Shown: positions 46,860 to 56,096 of the stretch, in pieces
Numbering within the stretch: the stretch's first letter is position 1
Layout: each line of letters begins with the position of its first letter
Origin: Aquibacillus salsiterrae
GTDB taxonomy: Bacteria; Bacillota; Bacilli; Bacillales; Amphibacillaceae
Direction: 5' to 3'
DNA: 64,000 bases
Assembly: GCF_028416595.1 (NCBI RefSeq)
Contig: NZ_JAMQKC010000001.1
Span: forward strand, 372,001-436,000
Translations under genes and position numbers: made by a program
The notes under the pieces: generated by a model
What the model was told of the DNA's origin: nothing
The model's input: the letters and a program-made list of their open reading frames with translations, nothing else
The model's database searches: none

Positions 46860-47378
46860 TTATTTTTCATTGACAGGTGCAAGCATTAAAAACATACTGC
46901 GACCTTCCATTTTAGGTTTTTGTTCAACAGTAGAAAGGTCTTTACAGTCTTCAGCCATCCGCTCAAGAACCTTTTGACCTAACTCTTTATGGGTAATTGC
47001 ACGTCCGCGGAAACGAATAGAAACTTTAACTTTGTCACCTTTTTCAAGAAATTTCCTAGCATTTCTTAGCTTCGTGTTAAAGTCATGTTCTTCGATGCCA
47101 GGGCTAAGACGAACTTCTTTTACGTTGATGATTTTTTGATTTTTACGAGCTTCTTTATCTTTCTTTTGTTGCTCAAAACGGTATTTACCAAAGTCCATAA
47201 TACGGCACACCGGCGGTTTTGCATTTGGTGCAACAAGTACAAGATCTAAGTTTCTCGTTTGAGCAATTTCCAACGCTTCTTGGCGAGATTTAACACCAAG
47301 TTGATCCCCATTAGAATCAATGAGACGAACCTCACGTGCTCTTATTTTCTCATTGACATTCATATCCTTGCTAATAAT
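46860..47378 (-). CDS. infC: translation initiation factor IF-3 with AUU start
   Basis: IF-3 binds the 30S subunit and discriminates against non-standard start codons. I place the start at ATT (47376-47378), 6 bases after GGAGG, giving [21 protein letters not shown] and 172 residues; B. subtilis infC also begins with AUU. An internal ATG at 47363 lacks its own binding site. N-domain 1-80 ([25 protein letters not shown]), linker, then C-domain ([17 protein letters not shown]). AUU allows self-repression by IF-3. Confidence 0.9.
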   Translation of the reverse strand: MISKDMNVNEKIRAREVRLIDSNGDQLGVKSRQEALEIAQTRNLDLVLVAPNAKPPVCRIMDFGKYRFEQQKKDKEARKNQKIINVKEVRLSPGIEEHDFNTKLRNARKFLEKGDKVKVSIRFRGRAITHKELGQKVLERMAEDCKDLSTVEQKPKMEGRSMFLMLAPVNEK

Positions 47379-47399
47379 GAGCCACCTCCAAAATTTTTA

Positions 47400-47632
47400 A
47401 AACAAAATGAGTAAGCGGAATTATTAATGACCGTTAGGCTCTATTTAAAAATGATAGATAGATCCCAACAAGACAAGTTAGTTGAATCAAAAAAAGTGTC
47501 GGTACACATACTGCACCCACACATCTCCTGTTCTCATTCCAGAATAAAAACCTGTTAACTGCATCCAACGCGTCAATCAGGTGAGAAGCGGGTGCTCCTA
47601 CTTGTCATTTATGATCATATTTAATTTCACTT
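47400..47632 (-). promoter_or_regulatory. L20 leader (autoregulatory RNA) of infC-rpmI-rplT
   Basis: The minus strand contains the conserved leader elements gacaagtaggagcacccgct, cacctgattgacgcgttgg and ttaacaggtttttattctgg, as in the B. subtilis L20 leader, ending in an attenuator stem (47489-47522) with seven T. L20 is expected to favour the terminator. Confidence 0.93.
47489..47522 (-). terminator. L20 leader attenuator
   Basis: On the minus strand GTGTGGGTGC pairs with GTACCGACAC (one mismatch inside), followed by seven T. Confidence 0.85.
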
Positions 47633-47637
47633 TTAAC

Positions 47638-47666
47638 AATATAACACGGGCAAAGGATTATGTCAA
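47638..47666 (-). promoter_or_regulatory. sigma-A promoter of infC operon
   Basis: On the minus strand TTGACA (47661-47666), 17 bases, TATATT (47638-47643). This gives a leader of about 250 bases. Confidence 0.85.
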
Positions 47667-47680
47667 ACCGTGATTTGTTT

Positions 47681-47749
47681 ATAATAAGAAAGTATACAAT
47701 ATCCAAGCGTGGATAATATTTTCTGCGATAGCAACGTCCAGCTTCAGCG
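47681..47749. repeat. intergenic repeat, copy in reverse orientation
   Basis: The reverse complement reads cgctgaagctgg, ttgctatcgc, tatccacgcttgga, then tatactttcttat, aligning with the copy at 23101-23155. It lies between the infC promoter and the thrS terminator. Confidence 0.7.
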
Positions 47750-47821
47750 TTTTTTTCTCAACGTTACATAGAATATCATTTTTCACAAGTAAAAACAAAC
47801 GACTATTTGTCAAAAACTAAA

Positions 47822-47853
47822 ATTAGGTTATCAGGACATCCTGATAACCTAAT
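47822..47853 (-). terminator. thrS terminator
   Basis: attaggttatcagga (47822-47836) and its complement tcctgataacctaat (47839-47853), directly after thrS. Confidence 0.88.
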
Positions 47854-47859
47854 CGTTTA

Positions 47860-49809
47860 TTATTTTTTTCTTAACACTTTATTATTTATTTCTTCTTTTA
47901 TTTCTTTTATAAAATCAACTAGTGGCTTAGTCTCTGATTCCTTTTCTCCGTACCTACGGACATTAACAGCTTTCTCTTCAATTTCTTTATCTCCAACAAT
48001 GAGCGCAAATGGAATTTTTTTGGTCTGTGCTTCTCTGATTTTATAGCCTATCTTTTCATCACGTTGGTCTACTTCAACACGAACACCATCCATCCGAAGC
48101 TCCTCTTCAACCTTTCTTGCATAATCCATGTGGATATCTCCAGAAACTGGGATAATTCTTGCTTGAATGGGTGCTAGCCACGTCGGAAATGCTCCTTTAT
48201 ATTCTTCAATTAAGAAGGCAACAAAACGTTCCATTGTGGAAACCACACCACGGTGGATAACAACAGGACGATGCTCCTTACCATCTTCTCCGATATAGGT
48301 TAAATCAAAACGTTCAGGTAAGTGGAAATCCAATTGAACAGTAGATAGCGTTTCATCTTTACCTAGGGCAGTTTTTACTTGAACGTCTAGTTTTGGACCA
48401 TAAAACGCTGCCTCACCTTCCGCTTCCACATAGTCCAATTCCATATCTTCCATTGTTTCCTTTAACATGGCTTGAGCTTTTTCCCACATTGCATCATTGT
48501 CTACGTATTTTTCTTTATCTTCTTTGTCGCGGTAGGAGAGCCTGAAATAATAATCATCGATCCCAAAATCTTTATAGACTGCTTGGACCAATTCAACTAC
48601 CCGGATAAATTCATCCTTTAATTGATCTGGTCTAGCAAAAATATGAGCATCATTTAGTGTCATTGCACGTACCCTTTGCAAACCTGCAAGTGCACCAGAC
48701 ATCTCGTGGCGATGCATCGTACCTAATTCAGCAATACGAACTGGTAGATTTCGATAACTGTGCAATTCATTCTTAAATACCATCATGTGGTGTGGACAGT
48801 TCATCGGACGTAACACTAAGTCTTCATTATCCATTTCCATTACCGGAAACATATCGTCTTGGTAATGATCCCAGTGACCGCTCGTTTTATATAAATCTAC
48901 ACTTCCTAATACTGGTGTATAGACATGGTTATATCCTAAACGTTCTTCCAAATCAACAATGTATCGTTCAATTGTTCGACGAATTGTTGCACCTTTTGGT
49001 AACCACAACGGCAACCCTTGCCCCACTTTTTGCGAAACAGTAAATAACTCCAACTCTTTACCTAGTTTTCGGTGATCACGTTCTTTAGCTTCCTCACGTA
49101 AACGAAGGTACTCATCTAATTGGCTTTTCTTTTCAAAAGCTGTTCCATAAATGCGCTGAAGCATTTTGTTTTTACTATCACCACGCCAATATGCTCCAGA
49201 TATACTTAATAGCTTGAAAATTTTAATCTTACTTGTGGATGGTACATGTATCCCTCTACATAGATCAAAAAATTCACCTTGTTCATAAATAGAAACTGTT
49301 TCCCCTTCAGGAATGGCTTCTAATAATTCAAGTTTAAGGTTATCACCAATTGCTTCAAACATTGCTTTTGCTTCTTCACGAGTTACTTCTTTACGAACAA
49401 TTTCTAAATTCTCATCGATAATTTTTTGCATCTCTTTTTCTATCTTCGGTAAGTCTTCAGGTGTTAACGACTCCTCCATATCGATATCGTAGTAAAATCC
49501 ACCTTCAATAGTGGGACCAACACCTAGCTTAACATCACTATACAGACGCTTGATTGCTTGTGCCATTAAATGGGCCGTTGAATGGCGCATGACTTCGATA
49601 CCTTCGTCACTTTTAGCTGTAATAATTTCGATGTTTCCGTCTCCAGGTATATTAGCACGTAAATCATAAAGCGTTTCGTTAAGTTTAATCGCTAGTGCTT
49701 GTTTCTTTAATCCTGGTGAAATAGATGCGGCTATATCTTCACCCGTTGTTCCAGCCTGGAATTCCTTTACAGAACCATCGGGAAACGTAATGTTTAATTG
49801 ATTTGACAC
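47860..49809 (-). CDS. thrS: threonine--tRNA ligase
   Basis: 649 residues from a GTG at 49809. The apparent GTG four codons earlier is inside the AAAGGAG binding site, so the second GTG ([12 protein letters not shown]) fits better. TGS domain (1-60), editing-domain HxxxH ([10 protein letters not shown]) near residue 76, catalytic core with [11 protein letters not shown] (zinc ligand Cys), motif 2 [17 protein letters not shown], motif 3 [11 protein letters not shown], and a C-terminal anticodon domain. Preceded by a Thr T-box. Confidence 0.97.
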   Translation of the reverse strand: MSNQLNITFPDGSVKEFQAGTTGEDIAASISPGLKKQALAIKLNETLYDLRANIPGDGNIEIITAKSDEGIEVMRHSTAHLMAQAIKRLYSDVKLGVGPTIEGGFYYDIDMEESLTPEDLPKIEKEMQKIIDENLEIVRKEVTREEAKAMFEAIGDNLKLELLEAIPEGETVSIYEQGEFFDLCRGIHVPSTSKIKIFKLLSISGAYWRGDSKNKMLQRIYGTAFEKKSQLDEYLRLREEAKERDHRKLGKELELFTVSQKVGQGLPLWLPKGATIRRTIERYIVDLEERLGYNHVYTPVLGSVDLYKTSGHWDHYQDDMFPVMEMDNEDLVLRPMNCPHHMMVFKNELHSYRNLPVRIAELGTMHRHEMSGALAGLQRVRAMTLNDAHIFARPDQLKDEFIRVVELVQAVYKDFGIDDYYFRLSYRDKEDKEKYVDNDAMWEKAQAMLKETMEDMELDYVEAEGEAAFYGPKLDVQVKTALGKDETLSTVQLDFHLPERFDLTYIGEDGKEHRPVVIHRGVVSTMERFVAFLIEEYKGAFPTWLAPIQARIIPVSGDIHMDYARKVEEELRMDGVRVEVDQRDEKIGYKIREAQTKKIPFALIVGDKEIEEKAVNVRRYGEKESETKPLVDFIKEIKEEINNKVLRKK

Positions 49810-49867
49810 GATTGATTGCACTCCTTTTACTTGTCTGTTAGTTAGATAAAATGCGCAAAATATAAAA

Positions 49868-50135
49868 AACGCTCGTCCCTCAACAAAACAAGGGACGAGC
49901 GTTATACTCGCGGTTCCACCCTAAATTCCACAACAACATCATGTTGTTATGACACTTAAGCATCTGTAACGAGATGAGACGCTGCTTCCTACTGATGGTT
50001 CGGAAACAGGGTTCAGAGGTGGTAATTCCATGTCGAATGAACAGGAAGATTTCAGCAGTACACTTCCCTCTCTACGATCTTCGTTCAAAGAATCTTGTCC
50101 TCATCTTAACCGATTTACGCATTAATATTGTATGA
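49868..50135 (-). promoter_or_regulatory. T-box leader of thrS (Thr-specific)
   Basis: The minus strand has T-box AGGGTGGAACCGCGAG near 49909-49924, a terminator stem AACGCTCGTCCCT (49868-49903 overall) with T run, and stem I with tandem ACC triplets at 50018-50023 as specifier candidates for threonine. Confidence 0.93.
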
Positions 50136-50139
50136 AGGT

Positions 50140-50168
50140 ATTATAGCCACTAAAAAACAAAAATGCAA
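50140..50168 (-). promoter_or_regulatory. sigma-A promoter of thrS
   Basis: On the minus strand TTGCAT (50163-50168), 17 bases, TATAAT (50140-50145), just after the ytxC stop. Confidence 0.85.
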
Positions 50169-50175
50169 GTGTAAA

Positions 50176-51033
50176 TCAGTTTGTATGAAAGGACTGATTG
50201 AACGGAAAATCTGTAGCAGGTAAAAACGTCATTCTTTCTTCAAAGATATTTTGGACGGTTAATGTTTTCGGTTCAGTAGGATCATTACCATAAATATATA
50301 TTTGTTTTGGCGCCATCGCTAAGATAGGGGTCAAATTAAGTTCGTTATCGTCTAACCCAACGATGTATAACGGCTCTTTTTTAATTAATCGTTTTAATTC
50401 TACTGATGTGTATTTCTCCCCATTTTCTTTAAAAAAAGTAAAGTCCCCCCCTTGCAACACATGGATGACCGAACCGTTCATTTTTTTTCGAGATACATAC
50501 TCTCTTAAAGAATGGATAAACGTTTGGTATTCTTCCTCACGTTTAAATTCATCAATCGCTAAACCAATAACGTCGATGAGTTCTTTTCTATACGGCTGCA
50601 TTCGAAAATTAACGATGGATTGAAAATGTATAACTGATTCTTTCATGTTTGTCCGAAAAATACCCAGTAATGAATCTCTAGGCTTCTTGTTCTTAAACAC
50701 GTGAACCAAGTCGATATCTTCCCCTGCAATAATCGACTGTGTTATATCTGCAATCCTTTGAATTTCATCACAATTATCGTAGTAGTATTTCTTTTTTATC
50801 ACATCATAAATCCAATTCATTTCTCGATGAAGGATGAAGACATCTGTCATGGCCTTCGAAATAAATTCCTTTTGGATATGATCGGTATGTTGATGCGACA
50901 TATCGCTTACTAAGACTCGGTAACCCCATTCGCTTCTTTTTTTCCAATGGATTTCGACGGTCGGGTTATAGACTAACAATCGTTCAGAAAAAGTATTCGC
51001 TTCTTTTTTAGTTTCAAAATAGACGTCAAGCAA
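50176..51033 (-). CDS. ytxC: sporulation-associated conserved protein YtxC
   Basis: 285-residue soluble protein similar to B. subtilis YtxC, lying between thrS and dnaI as there. No enzyme motif is visible; the family is annotated as sporulation-related with unknown function. TTG start after GAGGGTG. The upstream gap (51034-51245) holds a repeat fragment and AT-rich sequence. Confidence 0.85.
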   Translation of the reverse strand: MLDVYFETKKEANTFSERLLVYNPTVEIHWKKRSEWGYRVLVSDMSHQHTDHIQKEFISKAMTDVFILHREMNWIYDVIKKKYYYDNCDEIQRIADITQSIIAGEDIDLVHVFKNKKPRDSLLGIFRTNMKESVIHFQSIVNFRMQPYRKELIDVIGLAIDEFKREEEYQTFIHSLREYVSRKKMNGSVIHVLQGGDFTFFKENGEKYTSVELKRLIKKEPLYIVGLDDNELNLTPILAMAPKQIYIYGNDPTEPKTLTVQNIFEERMTFLPATDFPFNQSFHTN

Positions 51034-51150
51034 AACATATCACCCTCATTACTCTCAAACTGTTACATTATATGGGTGAGTTAAAACAAAAATGAATTAT
51101 CTATTTAAACTAGTAAACCTTATTTCAAAATGAGCTTATTCACTAGAGAA

Positions 51151-51237
51151 GAAAAGCGAAGAACGCCCAGCTGAAGCGCAAAAACTATGTGATGCTCTTA
51201 GCCAGTTAACCATGCTCCGGAGGCACCCTTAAGCGCT
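51151..51237. repeat. intergenic repeat fragment after dnaI
   Basis: gaaaagcgaagaacgcccag and ctgaagcgc resemble the reverse of the gcgctgaagctgg motif; the rest is degenerate. It lies just downstream of dnaI and may contribute to termination. Confidence 0.4.
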
Positions 51238-51245
51238 ATTTAACT

Positions 51246-52187
51246 TCAAATAAATTCTCGACGATTTTGCCCAAACAGTGGTACTTCCGTACTAACCTGC
51301 TTTATTCTCTCGATTATTCTTCCCGCTTTGACTGTTTCTGTATCCCCACGATTAGTAGTAGCTAAATGGTGTTCTAATTGTTTAATACTGTAGTTAGAGC
51401 TAAAGAATACTGGTAAACGCTCCATCATTCGATATTGTAGAATGGACCCTAATATTTCATCTCGAAACCAGGAAGAAATCGATTCAGCACCAATATCATC
51501 GAACATAAGAACGTCGGCTTTCTTAAAATAGTCAATTTTTTGGTTAATTGAATCATCTTTTAAGGAGGACTTCATTTCTCGAACAAATTCAGGCATATAA
51601 ATAAGTAACGTCTTTAGCTTGTGATCAGCTAATTCGTTAGCAATCGCACCTAAAATATATGTTTTCCCGACTCCAAATGGTCCATAGAAATATAATCCTT
51701 TTTTTTGCTTCTTTCCTGTATCAATCGATTGAACGTAATCCAAAGCTTTACTAATCGCCTCGTGCCTATCGGGGTCTTGATAGTCCAGCCCGTTTAAGGA
51801 AGCTTCTAGAATATCTTTTGGCATATATAGACCTTGGACTAGTGAATGCTTACTTTTTTGTTCGTCTGCTTTTCTCTTTCGGTTACATTGTTCATAAGTT
51901 AAATGAACATCTTTACCAGAAATCTCAATGTAAGGTGAATAACCTTTTAAAATATTAATACACCCTTCTAGGCTTGGACAATTTTCACATTTTTTTGATT
52001 GTGATTTAAATTCATAAAGCTTCATTAAATTTTTATCTATGTCTTGCTCGGTAAATTCAGGATGGTTATCTAAAATTGCCTTTACGTATTTGTCCGATAC
52101 AGTTTCTCTTCGAATTTGATTGTAGCTTTCATAAAAATTACTATTCTCTCTCATCCACTTTTTTAGTGACGACTGTATTGGTTCCAT
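51246..52187 (-). CDS. dnaI: primosomal helicase loader DnaI
   Basis: Loads the replicative helicase DnaC at oriC and restart sites. 313 residues from ATG 52187 (AAGGGTGAG upstream). N-terminal helicase-binding domain with a zinc-type cluster (CENCPSLEGCINILKGY...C), then an AAA+ module: Walker A YGPFGVGKTYILGA near residue 170, Walker B VLMFDDIGAE, and sensor/arginine-finger residues. It begins 23 bases after dnaB. Confidence 0.95.
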   Translation of the reverse strand: MEPIQSSLKKWMRENSNFYESYNQIRRETVSDKYVKAILDNHPEFTEQDIDKNLMKLYEFKSQSKKCENCPSLEGCINILKGYSPYIEISGKDVHLTYEQCNRKRKADEQKSKHSLVQGLYMPKDILEASLNGLDYQDPDRHEAISKALDYVQSIDTGKKQKKGLYFYGPFGVGKTYILGAIANELADHKLKTLLIYMPEFVREMKSSLKDDSINQKIDYFKKADVLMFDDIGAESISSWFRDEILGSILQYRMMERLPVFFSSNYSIKQLEHHLATTNRGDTETVKAGRIIERIKQVSTEVPLFGQNRREFI

Positions 52188-52210
52188 TATTCTCACCCTT
52201 ATTAGCACGT

Positions 52211-53587
52211 TTAAGTTTGGTTTGCATTTTTATTTTTAGTGTAATTTTTCAATCGTTCACCAATATCTTCTATTGGTTTGCCAGCTTTTTTAGTAGGTTT
52301 TACATCGTTAGTATTCTTTTCTTCGTTTCGTTGTTTAAACCAATCTGGTATGACCTCTTTTTTGGTAGGTTTCTGATAATAAGACTGTTTATTAGTACCC
52401 CATTGCTGATATTTTTTATTTTCAGACTTAGCAAGCATCATTGCTTGTCTAACAGTTTTAACATTTTTACGTGCCCAGTGACTTGCTATTTTCTCTATAT
52501 ATGCTTTGGTCAACTTCATGTCTGTTTTTAGCATAACATAATGAATAAGTACATTCATCACGGATGGAGACAATCCTTGATTACTCATTACCTCACTAAT
52601 CACTTTCAAATCTTGAGGAGATGCTTCATTCCCGCCAGATAGATCCTCTAACAACTGTCTAGGAGAAATTTGTTCGAGCATTTGAATAAATTTTTCTTCT
52701 TTTGTTTGCTGTTCATTATTTGGTTTCGTTGATAATCGATCTCTTTTGTCTACTAAAGCAATGTCAATTTTCCCTTTACTAGATTGAAACAGGTCCATGC
52801 AAGCCTGTTTAAATTCTTCGATATTTAATATATGTTCGTCTGTTAATGCCCAAAGAATTGTTTTTTCCAATTCCTGGTTTGTTAAATCATACAAGGAAGC
52901 CATTTGGCCGATAACTCTTTTATTAGCCACTGACAATATTTTGTTTGGAGAAATCATTCGCTGTAATAGCATTTGCTCGATAAATCCAAAGTCAACTACA
53001 CCCTCATCATAATTAGGACCATTTGGTAAATTCGGGCTAGTTTTTTTTACGACATCATTGCCGTTTGCATGTGTCTCAACCGTTTTAAAAACTTCATTAA
53101 AATTTGCGGTAATATTATCTGAATCCTCTGTATTTATTGAACCATTCTGATGGAAAGCTTGGTAAGTTAGCTCGTACTTTGCTTGGCCAAGGTGATGGAG
53201 TAATAATTGAGCCAACATTGCATCCTTAAAAAAAGCTTTAGGGTGAAACGGGGGTAACAGTTGGTAAACATAGACATTACCTTTGGGTTCTGGTTTTAAA
53301 AATGTCTGTAATAGACCGATACCTTCCAACTTCCTTCTAGCATCATATATGTCGTCCAATGGTAATGATAAGTAATTCATTAACAAATGATGGGTTTGTG
53401 GAGAAGTATTTTGTTTATATATTTCAGAATTGGTATATAAGGTTTGGTAAAGAGCAATTGCTCTTCCACCTATAAGCGGTTGATACAAATGGGTTAAAGA
53501 TTGAAAATGAGTTAAAGTAATCTCACTTTCTAGAATAGTCAAAAATCCATCAACTGGTAGCACCTTCCCAATGTTTTTTTGAATCAT
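52211..53587 (-). CDS. dnaB: replication initiation and membrane attachment protein DnaB
   Basis: DnaB of Firmicutes (a DnaD relative, not the helicase) that works with DnaD and DnaI in helicase loading. 458 residues from the ATG at 53587 (AAGGGG upstream). An N-terminal winged-helix domain (about 1-130) and a C-terminal DnaD-like region (about 300-400; QGLSPSVMNVLIHYVMLKTDMKLTKAYIEKIASHWARKNVKT) are visible, ending in a basic tail. Operon dnaB-dnaI. Confidence 0.95.
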   Translation of the reverse strand: MIQKNIGKVLPVDGFLTILESEITLTHFQSLTHLYQPLIGGRAIALYQTLYTNSEIYKQNTSPQTHHLLMNYLSLPLDDIYDARRKLEGIGLLQTFLKPEPKGNVYVYQLLPPFHPKAFFKDAMLAQLLLHHLGQAKYELTYQAFHQNGSINTEDSDNITANFNEVFKTVETHANGNDVVKKTSPNLPNGPNYDEGVVDFGFIEQMLLQRMISPNKILSVANKRVIGQMASLYDLTNQELEKTILWALTDEHILNIEEFKQACMDLFQSSKGKIDIALVDKRDRLSTKPNNEQQTKEEKFIQMLEQISPRQLLEDLSGGNEASPQDLKVISEVMSNQGLSPSVMNVLIHYVMLKTDMKLTKAYIEKIASHWARKNVKTVRQAMMLAKSENKKYQQWGTNKQSYYQKPTKKEVIPDWFKQRNEEKNTNDVKPTKKAGKPIEDIGERLKNYTKNKNANQT

Positions 53588-53636
53588 GATTCCCAACCCC
53601 TTTCTATCTTAGTAAAAAAATAAACAAAAATGAGAG

Positions 53637-53700
53637 GAACAAAAGCGTAGGCACTGGAGATGAATCACGTTTAGTACATCAAGCAGAATTTTTTATTTCC
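53637..53700. repeat. intergenic repeat fragment between nrdR and dnaB
   Basis: Contains caaaagcgtaggcactgg and gatgaatcacgttt, related to the gatgttatccacgt motif; degenerate. Confidence 0.4.
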
Positions 53701-53719
53701 CATACACAACAAGAAAAAA

Positions 53720-53734
53720 GAGCCGCTATGGCTC
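53720..53734 (-). terminator. short hairpin after nrdR
   Basis: gagcc (53720-53724) with ggctc (53730-53734), followed on the minus strand by TTTTTT. A short but plausible terminator. Confidence 0.6.
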
Positions 53735-53744
53735 ATCGGAACAG

Positions 53745-54206
53745 TTATTTTTTGTCTGTTCTTATTAGGTCCTTCAATTCATCTAAAAATACATTCAAGT
53801 CTTTAAACTGTCTGTAGACAGAAGCAAACCGAACGTAGGCAACCTCATCGATTTCCGCTAAATGATCCATCACCATTTCACCAATTTCTTTACTATTGAT
53901 CTCAGACGTTCCGCGATTTCGTAATTCCTTTTCAATATCGACCGCGACAGACTCAATTTGTTCTAACGCAACTGGCCTTTTTTCACACGCCTTGATTAGT
54001 CCTCTCATTAGCTTTTCACGACTATATTCTTCTCTAGTGCCCTCTTTCTTTACAACAATTAATGGGACCTCTTCGATTCGTTCAAAAGTCGTAAAACGAA
54101 AAGAGCATTCCTCACATTCTCTTCTCCTTCTAATCGATCTTCCCTCTTCAATTGGTCTTGAATCTAATACTTTTGTATTTTTGTTTTCACAATTTGGACA
54201 ACGCAT
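53745..54206 (-). CDS. nrdR: transcriptional repressor NrdR
   Basis: Represses ribonucleotide reductase genes in response to dATP/ATP. 153 residues: N-terminal zinc ribbon ([22 protein letters not shown] and [17 protein letters not shown]) and an ATP-cone (about 48-140, with [19 protein letters not shown]). Upstream of dnaB as in B. subtilis. ATG start about 8 bases after GGGAC. Confidence 0.97.
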   Translation of the reverse strand: MRCPNCENKNTKVLDSRPIEEGRSIRRRRECEECSFRFTTFERIEEVPLIVVKKEGTREEYSREKLMRGLIKACEKRPVALEQIESVAVDIEKELRNRGTSEINSKEIGEMVMDHLAEIDEVAYVRFASVYRQFKDLNVFLDELKDLIRTDKK

Positions 54207-54237
54207 TATGTAATCAGTCCCATCATTTGCCTAAATC

Positions 54238-54633
54238 TTAACTTCCCTTAGGTGCATCCACTAGTGGTAATTCTTTCTTTAGCTCCTCATAAAATTTCGG
54301 AATAAGCTTATGACTATACCCTAAATCAAACGGAATTGCAGATTCAGTTGTTACAGAAAAATCAACAGCTGTTCGAAAGGGCCGAACCATAATAATTGTG
54401 ACAATGACAAAAGCTTTTTTTCCTTTTTTATAATTTGCACTTATTTCTCCGCGCTCTTCTGATACGGCAACCACTTCAAATGAAGCTGAATTTCTAAAGT
54501 AGTCTTCAACTGCTTTAAAGCCTTTGTCTTTGGTTGTCTTAAAATAATGTGTTTTAAGTTTTGGATCCCAGTGTTTATCACTTGTTTCCGAGTGGTTATT
54601 AAAGTACTTGTTAAACGTTTGTTGAATGGACAT
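54238..54633 (-). CDS. conserved hypothetical cytosolic protein
   Basis: 131 residues from ATG 54633 (GAGGTG upstream). No domain recognised. It is soluble, mixed alpha/beta in appearance, basic near the N-terminus, with VEDYFRNSASFEVVAVSEERGEISANYKKGKKAFVIVTIIMVRPFRTAVDFSVTTESAIPFDLG suggesting a small beta sheet. It sits between speD and nrdR, 31 bases before nrdR, so they may be cotranscribed. I do not assign a function. Confidence 0.7.
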   Translation of the reverse strand: MSIQQTFNKYFNNHSETSDKHWDPKLKTHYFKTTKDKGFKAVEDYFRNSASFEVVAVSEERGEISANYKKGKKAFVIVTIIMVRPFRTAVDFSVTTESAIPFDLGYSHKLIPKFYEELKKELPLVDAPKGS

Positions 54634-54742
54634 TTCCCGCACCTCATTGTTTTCAATTATAACATAATTTCAAATATGCTCTTATCACATTTTAACATGT
54701 TTTTAACAAGAAAACGATAACAGTGTCCATTTTCACGAATAT

Positions 54743-54774
54743 AAAAGAGCTCTTGCATCGACAAGAGCTCTTTT
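54743..54774 (-). terminator. speD terminator
   Basis: aaaagagctcttg (54743-54755) pairs with caagagctctttt (54762-54774), 10 bases after the speD stop. Confidence 0.92.
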
Positions 54775-54783
54775 TACTGATTT

Positions 54784-55161
54784 TTACAACGCTTTAAATT
54801 GATTAACACTGACTGGGCCCATACCCCTTGGAACTTCAACCTTTTCACACGTTTTTGACTCGAGTGCTTCAGCTATAAAGTCTGTTGCAACATTAGGATC
54901 AAGTATATCTCCACACGTGTACACATCAATACTCGCGTATCCATGTTCAGGGAAGCTGTGAATTGTTAAGTGTGACTCAGAGATAATGACAACCCCGCTG
55001 ACTCCATAGGGTGCAAACTTGTGGAATGCAACCTCTCTTATTTCTGCGCCTGCTTTTAATGCGGCATTCACAAAAATTTGTTCGATTAATCCCATATCAT
55101 TTAACGTATCTATATTACAATCCCACATTTCTGCAATGACGTGTCTACCCATAGTATCCAT
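54784..55161 (-). CDS. speD: S-adenosylmethionine decarboxylase proenzyme
   Basis: Makes decarboxylated SAM for spermidine synthesis. 125 residues, the normal bacterial class 1B size. The self-cleaving [24 protein letters not shown] holds the serine (near residue 63) that becomes the pyruvoyl group. ATG after AGGGGGAAG. In B. subtilis gapB lies just upstream; here it is missing and a long leader takes its place. Confidence 0.97.
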   Translation of the reverse strand: MDTMGRHVIAEMWDCNIDTLNDMGLIEQIFVNAALKAGAEIREVAFHKFAPYGVSGVVIISESHLTIHSFPEHGYASIDVYTCGDILDPNVATDFIAEALESKTCEKVEVPRGMGPVSVNQFKAL

Positions 55162-55167
55162 TTATTA

Positions 55168-55316
55168 CTTCCCCCTTTTTTGAAAATGCCTTCCGAAATA
55201 ATATGCAGAAGTGCTACGGGGGAAAGTTAGTCCAAAGAGGTCCTAACCCTTTAAGCACCCAGGAACGCATATGTTCGAGAAGAAAGCACGATGATTTCGC
55301 CCTCTTAAAAAGGTGC
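55168..55316 (-). promoter_or_regulatory. structured leader of speD with possible RBS sequestration
   Basis: The predicted RNA of about 155 bases contains CUUUCCCCCGU (55216-55226), which can pair with the speD ribosome binding site GGGGGAAG (55168-55175), and upstream helices GCACC/GGUGC, AAAGGG/CCUCUUU and TTAG/CTAA. This suggests translational control. No known riboswitch class is recognised. Confidence 0.5.
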
Positions 55317-55322
55317 AATGAA

Positions 55323-55351
55323 AGTATATCTGCTTTCCCCCGTTTTTGCAA
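55323..55351 (-). promoter_or_regulatory. sigma-A promoter of speD
   Basis: On the minus strand TTGCAA (55346-55351), 17 bases, TATACT (55323-55328). The spacer holds ACGGGGGAAAG (55333-55343), an exact complement of the leader segment at 55216-55226. Confidence 0.8.
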
Positions 55352-55446
55352 GACAGTTCTTTTCTGAAGAGGAAATGGTAAGGGACTTGATACATCCCAT
55401 TCATATTATGAGGGTTTATAGTACTGTTTATCCAGATTAACTATGA

Positions 55447-56064
55447 TTAAATCCTTTTGGTTCCTTTTAAAAGTTCCCATTCATTAATAAGTTGATGTAA
55501 TTGTTGCTTCGATTGTACAACGGTCCCGTTATTATCAATTACTGCGTCTGCAAGTGAAATCTTGTCCTCGATAGGCATTTGCGAACGAATTCGACTAAGC
55601 GCTTCCTCAGTCGAATAACCGTTACGTTGCTTTAATCGCTCTAATTGTGTTTTCTCATCCACATACACAACTAAAATTTTATCAACCAATTGTGTCAGAT
55701 TGCTTTCAAACAAGAGTGGAATGTCCATAACTACAGAAGGATGTCCTTCCTTTAATCGTTTATTTTTTTCAGAAATCATTACTTTTCTTATTTCCGGATG
55801 AACAATCCGATTTAATAGTTCACGCTTATTGGCATCAGAAAAAATAATCTCTGCTAATTTACTTCGATTTAAGCTCCTATTTTCATCGAGAACCGGTAAA
55901 CCAAAGTGTTCAATAATTTGATGATAGGCAACCTCACCTGGTTGAACAACTTGTCTAGCAATCAAATCAGCATCTATGATAGGAATGTGGAAATCTGTAA
56001 ACATTTTAGCTACTGAGCTTTTCCCACTTGCAATACCGCCGGTTAATCCAACAACAACAGACAT
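55447..56064 (-). CDS. coaE: dephospho-CoA kinase
   Basis: Last step of coenzyme A synthesis. 205 residues from the ATG at 56064; a start three codons earlier (MLAMSVVV) is also possible. P-loop GLTGGIASGKSSVAKMF near residue 5, DADLIARQVV, the lid region with HPEIRKVM and DIPLLFE, and a C-terminal RLKQRNGYSTEEALSRI. It follows mutM by 32 bases in polA-mutM-coaE. Confidence 0.96.
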   Translation of the reverse strand: MSVVVGLTGGIASGKSSVAKMFTDFHIPIIDADLIARQVVQPGEVAYHQIIEHFGLPVLDENRSLNRSKLAEIIFSDANKRELLNRIVHPEIRKVMISEKNKRLKEGHPSVVMDIPLLFESNLTQLVDKILVVYVDEKTQLERLKQRNGYSTEEALSRIRSQMPIEDKISLADAVIDNNGTVVQSKQQLHQLINEWELLKGTKRI

Positions 56065-56096
56065 AGCTAACATCCCCATCCTTTCCCAAAAAATAA

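Noticed and set aside
55264-55277. LexA/DinR-like sequence GAAC-N6-GTTC in the speD leader
   Set aside because: The Gram-positive LexA box needs GAAC-N4-GTTC; the spacing here is two bases too long and speD is not an SOS gene.
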